Of a stretch of 54,873 nt of DNA, positions 24,447 to 35,300 are shown one piece after another. The first letter of the stretch is position 1. Each line of letters begins with the position of its first letter. A model generated the notes under the pieces. The model was not told the DNA's origin. It was given only the letters and a program-made list of their open reading frames with translations, and did not search any database. The position numbers and the translations under genes were made by a program. Source of the stretch: Crocinitomicaceae bacterium (GTDB taxonomy: Bacteria; Bacteroidota; Bacteroidia; Flavobacteriales_D; Parvicellaceae); the NCBI GenBank assembly GCA_002716065.1, contig PAZE01000007.1, forward strand, positions 1-54,873, written 5' to 3'.

Positions 24447-25746
24447 GCTAGATCCATTTGAGGAATTAATCAGCAAAAAACTACAAAATCACAAAGTGGA
24501 TTTTAGCTACGATTCATGGGATGCTATTGAAAAAAAGCTCCCCAAAGCAAAAAACACCACTGCTTTTGTTGTTGCTGTAGGAATTATTTCTATTGCAGCT
24601 GTTTCATTTTTTATTTTAAAATACAACACCCCTAATTCAAAAGCTATTATTTCCTCTGAAAAGACCATTAGCAAAAAACCACATTCTACAGAATCAACCA
24701 ACCTAAAAACTATTGACTTAGCACCAGAAAAACCTGAGCAACAAAACCACTCAATTAGTGCAATAGAAAATTCTACTGACCCCAAAAATGAAAAAGGAGA
24801 GTCTAAAAAAATAAAACCAATTACTCCCTCTTCTAACATAAAAAATACGGAGCAACCAATTAAACATTATAATGAAAATAATAAGGTGCTTAAAGTTGAA
24901 AAAATAGAAGCTAAAAAACCGGTTTCTTTAGCCACTAACGACATACAGCAAGCTCAGCAAGACAATTCTTTACCTTTAGCAGAATTTACTGTAAATAAAA
25001 CTACAGTTTGCTGTTATGAAACTATAAGTTTCTTTACTGATAAAAACAGAAATATTTCCTACTATTGGGATTTTGATGATGGAAATTCTAGCATTGTTTC
25101 TTCTCCTACTCACCAATTTAATGAACCAGGAAATTATATTATTACTTTAAAAGCTAGTAATAAAGACAACCCCAATGAATTTGCTATTTCTCAGCCTATA
25201 TCTATTACTGTATATCCTACACCTACTGCAAACTTTAATTATGAAAAAATTGTAGAAGATGGGTTGCCATGTATTTCTTTTACAAGTTCAGCTTCTTCAA
25301 CTAACACTGTGAAATGGAATTTTGGTGACGGTAGTAGTTCTTCATTATTTGATGTTATACATCATTACAACAAAAAGGGAATTTATCAAGTTTCTTTTGA
25401 ACAAACCAATTCCTACAATTGTATTGCCTCAAACACTCAAGCTGTTGAAATCCTTGAAGACTTTAATTTATTTGCACCAAATTCATTCACACCAGATGGA
25501 GACGGAATAAACGATACATTTATTCCTGAATCGTTAAAGTTAATGAATGTTGACTTTACAATGAATATCTATAATAAACAAGGTAAGCTTATTTTCAAAA
25601 CCAAAAACGTTAACCAACCTTGGAATGGAATCAACCAAAATAACGGTCAGAAGTGTAGCCAAGGATCTTATATTTGGTTTGTTCAATTGGTTAATAAAAA
25701 TGGTGAAACTGAGCAGTATAACGGGGCTCTTCTTTTACTTAATTAA
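24439..25746 (+). CDS. Sigma-linked membrane protein with PKD domains and T9SS type B C-terminal domain
   Basis: A 435-residue protein. Residues 1-38 are charged and lack a signal peptide (DPFEELISKKLQNHKVDFSY, then DSWDAIEKKLPK), a pattern seen in the cytoplasmic part of ECF-linked Bacteroidota membrane proteins. One membrane helix follows (about 40-60, FVVAVGIISIAAVSFFIL). A Lys/Pro/Ser-rich linker covers about 61-175. Two PKD domains follow (about 178-258 with YYWDFDDGNSS, and 262-345 with VKWNFGDGSSS). The end is a gliding-motility-associated type B CTD (from FAPNSFTPDGDGINDTF to residue 435). It overlaps the sigma gene by 8 bp, so I infer a regulator of that sigma factor. A signal-anchored CTD protein is unusual. 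An alternative is that residues 1-60 act as a long signal peptide. Confidence 0.85.
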   Translation: MNKLDPFEELISKKLQNHKVDFSYDSWDAIEKKLPKAKNTTAFVVAVGIISIAAVSFFILKYNTPNSKAIISSEKTISKKPHSTESTNLKTIDLAPEKPEQQNHSISAIENSTDPKNEKGESKKIKPITPSSNIKNTEQPIKHYNENNKVLKVEKIEAKKPVSLATNDIQQAQQDNSLPLAEFTVNKTTVCCYETISFFTDKNRNISYYWDFDDGNSSIVSSPTHQFNEPGNYIITLKASNKDNPNEFAISQPISITVYPTPTANFNYEKIVEDGLPCISFTSSASSTNTVKWNFGDGSSSSLFDVIHHYNKKGIYQVSFEQTNSYNCIASNTQAVEILEDFNLFAPNSFTPDGDGINDTFIPESLKLMNVDFTMNIYNKQGKLIFKTKNVNQPWNGINQNNGQKCSQGSYIWFVQLVNKNGETEQYNGALLLLN

Positions 25747-25837
25747 ACAACGCTATAAAGTTTTTGGCAGTTGCTTTAATTTTCTTATTTTTAATTAATA
25801 GTTATGAATTACTTTACTGCGAAAAACTATTTATAAA

Positions 25838-26317
25838 ATGCTCCCCTACAGACTATCTTTCTCGTTGATTTTATTTTTATTTACTCCTATTCTTTTTTTA
25901 TCTCAAGTTGATTTAAGTACAATAAAATCCAATACATCAACTAAAACAAATTGGAAAAAATACACAAAACAAGAAGGTATTTTAATCGAGTATTCCTTTC
26001 AGCAAGATAACCCAACAAGATCCTATAAAGGAGAATATTTACTTTTAAGAATAACCAATTCGAGTAATCTAAATCGTCATATATCCTGGGATTTCTCTGC
26101 TATATACAATAGTGAACGTTGTCTAAATTGTGATTCTAACAATGAAGAACTTCATTTTGAAAATACTGTAAAAGCTAATTCCTCTTTAACTGGCAACATT
26201 AACAACAATAAAAAAGGTCCTTTGGTTATCTTCCATAAATTCACAGATGAAAATTACAAAGGTAAAAGAGCTTTAGAGTGGCAATCTTTTGAATTGAAAA
26301 AATTGCACATTAAATAA
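25838..26317 (+). CDS. Secreted protein of unknown function
   Basis: A 159-residue protein with a signal peptide (residues 1-23, LSFSLILFLFTPILFLSQ) and a beta-rich mature part. It has two close cysteines (CLNCDSNNEE) that may form a disulfide or bind metal. No family is recognised. It ends 10 bp before the giant adhesin gene and so is probably co-transcribed with it. The 91 bp upstream contains no hairpin and no clear promoter of either type seen elsewhere in the window, so transcription may come from the sigma-factor operon. Confidence 0.65.
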   Translation: MLPYRLSFSLILFLFTPILFLSQVDLSTIKSNTSTKTNWKKYTKQEGILIEYSFQQDNPTRSYKGEYLLLRITNSSNLNRHISWDFSAIYNSERCLNCDSNNEELHFENTVKANSSLTGNINNNKKGPLVIFHKFTDENYKGKRALEWQSFELKKLHIK

Positions 26318-26327
26318 CCCTTTCAAT

Positions 26328-29300
26328 ATGAAAAAATTAGTATCTATAGTTCTTTTTGTTTGGGTTTTTTGTTCTGCTTCATTTACTCAATGCTGCACGT
26401 TTACTTTAAGTATGTTTGATTCCTTTGGCGATGGATGGAATGGAGGGTCACTAACAGTTAATGTTGCAGGAACCAACTTTGGTCCCTACAGTGCTTCTGG
26501 TTCAGGTTCTCAAAGTACATTTACTGCTTGTCCAGGTGATTTAATAACCTTAACATATTCATCTGGAGCATGGGAAGGGGAAAACACTTATTCTCTTTTA
26601 GATCCCAACGGGGCCGTTCTTTTTTCTGATGGCCCAAATCCAACTACTGGTACTGTTTTTAATACCAATGCATTTTGTCCTCCTAATTGCTTTGACGGAA
26701 TTCAAAATGGAAATGAAACTGGAATCGATTGTGGTGGATCCTGCCCTCCATGTCATTGTTCTGATGGGATTCAAAACAATGGAGAAACTGGAGTCGATTG
26801 TGGTGGACCATGTCCAAACAGCTGTCCTGTTCCATGTAACGTTAGTGCATCTTACAGTATATTAAGTGGTGCTGGAGGTGCTTGTGGAAATACTGTTAAC
26901 TACAATCAAACTATTACCATATCTAATCCTAACCTGGGGTATTCAAACGACTTCATTTTTACTTCGGTTCCTACCACTGCGCTAAGTGCTGGCACACTTA
27001 CCATAAATGCTATGGGAGATTTAAATTCTGCTAACGAAATATGGACAATTTTATCTGAACTCGGAGCTACAATTACAACTCTTGGAGCTAGTGGTAGCCA
27101 ATGTTCATCAGTATTAACCATTACCATTCCATTATCAATTGCTGATTTAAATGCATGGGCTGCTGATGGAACCATTATTTTTCAAGGTGTTGATTTAAGC
27201 TCATCCAATGTAAATCCCAATTTATGTGGAAACGAATACATGGAAATGACTCTATCTTATGATGGGTGTACTCCAGAATTAAGCTGTAATGGTGGAACAG
27301 TTCAATTAACTGCTATTGGTCAAGGACAATATAGTTTTGCATTAAACAATGATTTTGACTTAGGATTCGCTGGAACAGGATGGAATGCTTCACCTGCTGC
27401 TACTTTCACCAATCCATGTGACCCATCTGTTGACGGTGGAACGTACATGTGGATGGGAGATATGACTGCAGCACCAAGAAATTTAGAAACGAATCCATTG
27501 GATGTTTCATGTGGGGGAGAGATTTGTTTTTACCTAGATTTTGCCACACAAGGAAATGCATCTCCTTGTGAAGGCCCAGATTTACCAAGCGAAGGTGTTT
27601 ACCTTCAATTTTCAACTGATGGAGGAGCAACTTGGACAACCATAAATTACTTTGATCCTACAGCAGGGAACTACACTAGTTGGGCTCAATATTGTTTTCC
27701 AATTCCACCAGCAGCTCAAACCAATAACACCATTTTCTCTTGGTGGCAAGGAGGAAGTAGTGGAACCATTTATGATCATTGGGGAATTGATAATGTTACC
27801 ATTACTAGCTTAGTTAATTGTGATCCCTATACCTACGACTGGAGTCACATTCCAGGAACAAATAATGATTCAACTACAGTTGTAAATGTCACCCAAACTT
27901 CTACGTATACTGTTACCTATACCAATGGAACCGATACTTGTTCTACTTCTATAACGGTTACTGTTCCTGATGGACCTATTATTGCTGGTAATGTTATAAC
28001 AAATGAAACTTGTCCTGGAGATTGTGATGGTAGCGCATCAAGTTCCGTAACCAATTCAGCTGGTACACCTCCCTACTCTTACCTTTGGAGCAATAATGCC
28101 ACTACAACAAATGTAAATAACTTATGCCCAGGAGATTATATTATTACAGTAACTGATGACAACAACTGTACACATAGTGATACCATAACCATAAATCCTG
28201 GTGTTGTTTTAACTCCAACTATATCTCCAGTTGCAGCACAATGCTTAAACAGTAATTTATTCTCTTTTAGCAGTGCTAACTCAACAATTAGTTCTGGGAG
28301 CATAAGTTCATACAATTGGGATTTTGGTGATGGAACCGGATCATCAACTTCTGCGAACCCAACCTATTCATATGCAAATGCTGGAAGTTATGTAGTTACT
28401 TTAACAATAAGTGATGGAAATTGTACAGAAAGCACTAGCATTAATGTAACTATATGGGAGAACCCTTCTGCTTCAGCAATTCCCTCTGATGAAACGTGTT
28501 TTAACACATGTGATGGAGCTATTGATTTAACTGTAATAGGTTCTGGTGGATATACCTATTCTTGGAATAATGGCGCAGGAAACCAAGAAGATCCTAATGG
28601 ATTATGTCCTAACACATATGATGTTTTAATAACAGATATAAACGGCTGCCAAACTACAGCTTCAGCAATAATTAATGGACCTACTTTATTATCAACATCT
28701 ATTTCAGGAACTGACGTATCCTGTAATAATTCTTGCGATGGCAGCAGTACGGTTAACGCTAGCGGAGGAAGTCCAGGATACACTTATCTTTGGAATGACC
28801 CAAATGCTCAAACTACTGCAACTGCTTCTAACCTTTGTGCTGGATCATATATTGTTTCTGTAATTGATAATAACGGATGTAATTCTTCTGCAAATATTAC
28901 AATTAATGAACCCAGTATTTTATCTGCTTCAATAAATTCATCTGATGTTTCATGTAATGGTTTATGCGATGGTAGTGCTACAGTAACAGCTAATGGAGGA
29001 ACTCCGGGATATACTTACCTTTGGGATGACCCTAATACCCAAACTACTGCAACTGCTTCTAACCTTTGTGCTGGAGTCTTTACAGTAACCATAACTGATA
29101 ATAATGGTTGTACTCAAACTTCAAGTGTTACCATTAATGAACCCAGTATTTTGTCTGCCTCAATAGTCGGCTCTGATGTTTCTTGCTTTAACTCATGCGA
29201 TGGCAGCTCTACAGTAACAGCTAGTGGAGGATCTCCTGGGTATTCTTATCTTTGGAATGATCCAAATGCACAAACAACTGCTACTGCAACTAATCTTTGT

Positions 29301-32300
29301 GCTGGGACATTCAACGTAACCATTTCCGACAACAACGGTTGTACTCAAACCTTAACTACAACCATTAACGAACCAACATTACTAACCAATTCTATTTCAA
29401 GCAATGACGGCTCATGTAATAATAGTTGTGATGGTACTGCAACTGTTAATACAAGTGGAGGAACCCCAGGGTATTCCTATCAATGGAATGATCCAGCTTT
29501 TCAAACTACAGCAACTGCAACAAATCTTTGTGCTGGATCTTACTCTGTGATTGTCACTGACAATAACGGTTGTATTCAAAATTCCTCTATTACAATTAAT
29601 GAACCATCTGCAATAAATCTTACCACATCAAGTATAAATTCAAATTGCGGAAATAATGATGGCCAAGTATCTGTAATCGCTAGTGGAGGAACTGCAGGAT
29701 ATACTTACCTTTGGGACGACCCTAATACATCAACATCAGCTACCGTAAACAATCTAATTGCTGGAACTTACATTGTTACTGTAACAGATGCTAATGGATG
29801 TACAGAAATTGCCACAGCTACTATTAGTGACAATGGATCGGGGACTGCATCAATATCAATTAACAATAACATAAGTTGTAATTCCCTATGTAATGGAAGT
29901 GCCTCAGCAACAATTGTGGGGGGGGCTGGTCCATTTACTTACTTTTGGAACAATGGAGAAACGACTTCTACAGCATCGAGTTTATGTGCTGGGACAATTT
30001 CAGTAGATATTACAGATGCTAACGGTTGTGTTGTAACTGTAAGTGATTTAATTACTGAGCCCAATATACTTTCCTCAGCAATAACCTCATTCGATGATGT
30101 AACATGTAACAGCTTATGCGATGCTGTGGCAACTGTAAATGTTTCTGGTGGAACTCTCGGATACACTTATTTATGGAATGATCCTTCGGCACAAACTACA
30201 GCATCTGCCAATAATCTTTGTGCAGGAAATTATACAGTAGACATAACAGATGCTAATGGATGTACTACTTCGGCATCGGTAACCATTAACGAGCCAACTG
30301 CAATAAACACCTCAATTATTGGAACTGATGTATTGTGCAACAATGCTTGTGATGGAAGTGCAGATCTAACCGTTTCAGGTGGAACTCCAGGATATACTTA
30401 CCTTTGGGATGACCCAAACTCAACTAGTTCTGAAGACATTTCAGCTTTATGTGCTGGAAATTATTCTGTTACCATAACAGATGCTAATGGGTGTACTGGA
30501 ACAGAAAACATTACCATTAATCAACCTACTGCACTTGTTCTTACACCATCATCAGTTAACTCAAATTGTGGAAATAGTGATGGGCAAGTAAGTGTTCAGG
30601 TAAATGGAGGAACTCCAAATTATTCTTATTTATGGAATGATCCTTCAGCTTCTACCACTTCTGCAGTAAATAATCTTTTAGCTGGAAATTATTCTGTTAT
30701 CGTTACCGACAATAATGGCTGTACTCAAAACACCTCTATAACTATTTCTGATAACAGCCCCGCAAGTATATCCCATACTCAAGTAGATATTTTATGTAAT
30801 GGTGGAAATAATGGAGCTATTGATGTTACATTGAATGGTGGGAATTCTCCATTTACCTACAACTGGATTGGTCCGTCTGGATTTACATCTAATGCTCAAG
30901 ACCTTACAGGACTCACGGCCGGCACTTATGATTTAACATGTATAGATGCTGTTAATTGTATTGTAAATTTAAGTGTTACAATATCCGAACCTTCACCAAT
31001 TATTTTATCAACCAATGGTATAAATGCAACTTGCTTTTTAGGTAATGATGGAGAAGTTTCAGTTTCTGCTTCTGGTGGAATGCCTGGTTTTTCATACAAT
31101 TGGTATAATAATGTCACTTTAACAACCAATGTAGGAATTGGCACCAACATAACCAATTTAACTGCTGGAACATATTATGTAAACGTTACTGACGCGAATG
31201 GTTGTACTGTAAATGATAACATTACCATTTCAGAGCCAAACGAAATCATTGTAACCACTTCATCTATTGATGCAACATGTGGTCAATCAAATGGATTAAT
31301 AAGTGTTTCTGGGACTTCAGGAGGAAGCGGGATATATGTTTCTGAAATTTGGCAAGATGCAAACGGAAATACAATTACTAACACTACCAGTGTTAGTGCT
31401 GGATCGTATTATGTAACTGTCACGGATGACAATGGATGTACTGGAAATGGTATTGCCAACGTTTCTGATTTATCTGGGCCTATTGGTCAAATAGATGGTT
31501 ATGGAGATGCCAGTTGTTATGGTTCATGTGATGGCTTTGCCAATATTGTTGTCGGTGGCGGAACCCCTAACTATACCTATGTATGGCAACCACAACCTGG
31601 TAGTGGTCAGGGAACAACTTCGGCAACAAATCTATGTGCTGGAATTTACACTATAGATATCACCGATGCCAATGGATGTGCTACAAGTGTAATTGTGAAC
31701 ATTAATGAACCTGCTCAACTTAGCCTTACACTAGCTTCCAGTTCAGATGCTTCTGGATCTGGTATATGTGATGGACAAGCAACAATTTCAACTTCTGGAG
31801 GATCACCTAACTATTCTTATTTTTGGTTTGATGATTGTAATTTAACTTTACCAAATACATCCATTAACGGAACTTCAGTAAATAATTTATGTGCTGGCAC
31901 TTACGGGGTTCTTGTTACAGACAACAACAATTGTCCCGATACACTTTGTATAACAATAAATGAACCCAATCCAATTATTATTTCAGTAACTGGAAATGAT
32001 GTTTTATGCAAAAATGACTGTAATGGTTCTGCAACGGCATCTGTAATTGGGGGAGTTGCTCCATTCAATTACCAATGGTATTCTACAGCAACTAACCAAT
32101 CAATTAATCAAAATTCAATTACTGCTTCAAACTTATGTTCAGGAACCTACTATGTTGTTGTTACAGATGCTAATGGTGTTTCTATGACAAGTTCTAATTT
32201 TACTGTAAATGAACCTCCTATTTTAGCTGCCAATACTAGTGTAATTTCCAACTATAATGGTCAAGATATATCCTGTTTTGGTGCTTGTGATGGAGCTGTC

Positions 32301-35300
32301 GAAGTTATCCCTATTGGGGGTACCTCACCCTACACCTATCAATGGAGTGTTAATGCCAATTCCCAAAATACACCAATTGCCATAAACTTGTGTGCCGGTA
32401 CTTATGATGTTACTGTAACTGATGCAAATGGATGTATTTCCAATGTAAATATTTCTTTAACCCAACCTATTGACCTCACCAATTCAAATACTTCATCTGA
32501 TGTATCATGTAATGGATTTTGTGATGGAACAATTTCTTCAAATTCCTTAGGGGGCACAACTCCCTACTCTTATTTATGGAACAATTCTAATTTTAGCACC
32601 ACATCATCAATTTCCAACTTGTGTCCAGGAACTTACAGCGTTACTATTACGGATGCTAATGGTTGTTCAACTATTGAAACATCAACAATAACAGAACCAA
32701 ATCAATTGGTAATTTCAGCAACAAGTACAGGCTCTAACTGTAACCAAAATGATGGAAGTGCAACAGTTAGTATAGTTTTTGGAACTCCACCTTACAGCTT
32801 TCAATGGGATAATAATGCTGGAGCTCAAACAACCGCAACGGCAACTAATTTGTTTTCTGGCTGCTATGATGTTATTATAAATGAAGGAAATGGTTGTATA
32901 GACACTGTAAATGTTTGTGTAACAGATCTAGGTGCACCTACGGTTTCTATTTTAACACAGACTGATGTTTCTTGCTATAATTCGTGTGATGGATTTGCTC
33001 AAATTCAAGTTTTTGGAGGGGCTCCACCTGTTCAATACAATTGGTACGATCAAAACAATCAACCTATAAATCAAACTACAGCAAGTGCATTTAATTTATG
33101 TGCAGGCACCTATATTGGAGAAATGACCGATTCAAATGGTTGTCAAGCATCAGTAAATGTAATTATCAATGAGCCCTTAGAGCTAAATGGAATAATTTCA
33201 GCTAATTCGTCCGTGACTTGTTTTGGTGATTGCGATGGAACAGTAACGGTAACTGCATCATCTGGCACAGCTCCTTACAACTATCAATGGAACGATCCAA
33301 ATTTTCAAACTACAGCTAATGCTAGCAACTTGTGTCCAGGAAATTATTCTGTAACTATTACTGACAACAACAACTGTTCATTTACTATTCCCACTACAAT
33401 AGGTGAACCAGATCAAATACAATTAACTGTAAATTCAACAGATGCATACTGTAATACTAATTCCGGAAGTGCTAATGTTATTTTAAATAATGGCGGTGTT
33501 AATCCAATTACATATTTATGGACACCTTCTGGTCAAACAACAAGCTCAGCAACAAATTTAAATCCTGGTAATTATGCCTTAACTTTAACAGATGCTAACG
33601 GATGTACAGCAAATAGCTCTACAACAGTAGGGAATATTCCTCCAGGAACAGCTTCAATTTCTAATTTAACCAATACATTGTGTCCAGGATCTTGTGATGG
33701 AACAGCTACTGTTTCAATGAGTGGCACAGCAACTGCTCCATTTATATACGAATGGTTTACCAATAGTGGATTAAGCATTGGTCAGGATTCTATTACAGCT
33801 ATTAATTTATGTGCTGGATACTATTATTGTGTAGTTACAGATGCTAATGGGTGTATCTCTTTCACTAACCAGTTTGATATTTCTGAGCCGGCACCATTAT
33901 CATTAGTTGTTGACACAGATTCCTCCAATTGTTATGCATCCTGTAATGGACAAGCAGTTGCTACTGTAAGTGGTGGAACAGGTTCCTACCAATATCAATG
34001 GGATGATCCGTTATTACAAATTACCCAAACTGCATTCAATTTATGTGCTGGAACATACACAATATTAGCTACTGACAATAATGGTTGTACAATTTCTTCG
34101 CAAGTAAATATTGAACAACCCAACTCATTAATTCTAGATTCAACAGTTATTAATGCAAATTGTGGTCTCTCTAATGGTGAAGGGTGTGTCAACGTAATTG
34201 GTGGGATTGCTCCGTACAACTATTTATGGCCAAATAACGCAACTACTAGTTGCTTAAATGGATTGGCAGCAGGATCATACTTAGTAGAAGTTACTGATGC
34301 AAACAATTGCTCACAAAACATAGTAGTTGAAATCTCTGACATAGACGGACCCATTGCATCGATAATAAGTGTTACAAATACTAGCTGTTATGGAAGCTGT
34401 GATGGAAGCGCCACTGTTGATATGATTGGTGGAAGCGGAACATTTTTTACTGTACAGTGGGATTCTAGTGCCTTTAATCAAACAACACCCAGTGCATCCA
34501 ACCTTTGCGCTGGGACATATACAGTAAACATTACAGATGATATTGGTTGTAGCTCATCAGCAGCAGTTACCATTAACCAACCTGATACTATTCAATACAT
34601 TAGAAATAAAACAAATCCTACATGTTTTGGATACTGTGATGGTCAAATGTGGGTAAGTCTTGTTGGGGGAACTCCTCCATACTCATTTGATTGGAGAGAT
34701 AACGCAAATAATTCTTTAGGGGTAAACAACGATTCTATTTCTGGAATATGTTCGGGAAATTACATAGTAATAATAACAGATGCCAATGGCTGTGTAGTAA
34801 TAGCTGATTTTGTTTTAACAGACCCACCACAAGTGTCTGCAAGTATAACCACCAACTCTGTTTCCTGTTATAATTTATGTGATGCTTCTGCAACTGTAAC
34901 ACCATCAACAGGATTTGGTCCATTCACTTATGTTTGGGGGAGCAATACTGGCTCTCAAACAACTCAAACAGCCACTGGTTTGTGTGCAGGAAATTACACA
35001 GTTACAGTAACAGATTCTGATGGTTGTACTAACACAGCTCAAACAACAATAACTGAACCTACCCAATTGACTTGTTCAATTACTAATTTCAATAACCTCT
35101 CATGTAATAATTCATGTGATGGTTTTGCTCAAGTTGATGCACTTGGAGGAACGCCAGGGTATACCTATATATGGAATAATAACGGTGGAATAAATCAATC
35201 CGCATCAGGTCTTTGCGCTGGAAATTATACTGTAACAGTTATAGATGCCAACAATTGTACGAGCACTTCAACTGTAACTATTTCTGAACCTAATCCACTT

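Noticed and set aside
25751-25776. Minus-strand GCAACT with CGTT at similar spacing
   Set aside because: It lacks the full motif at both ends and points into the end of a plus-strand gene with no minus-strand target.
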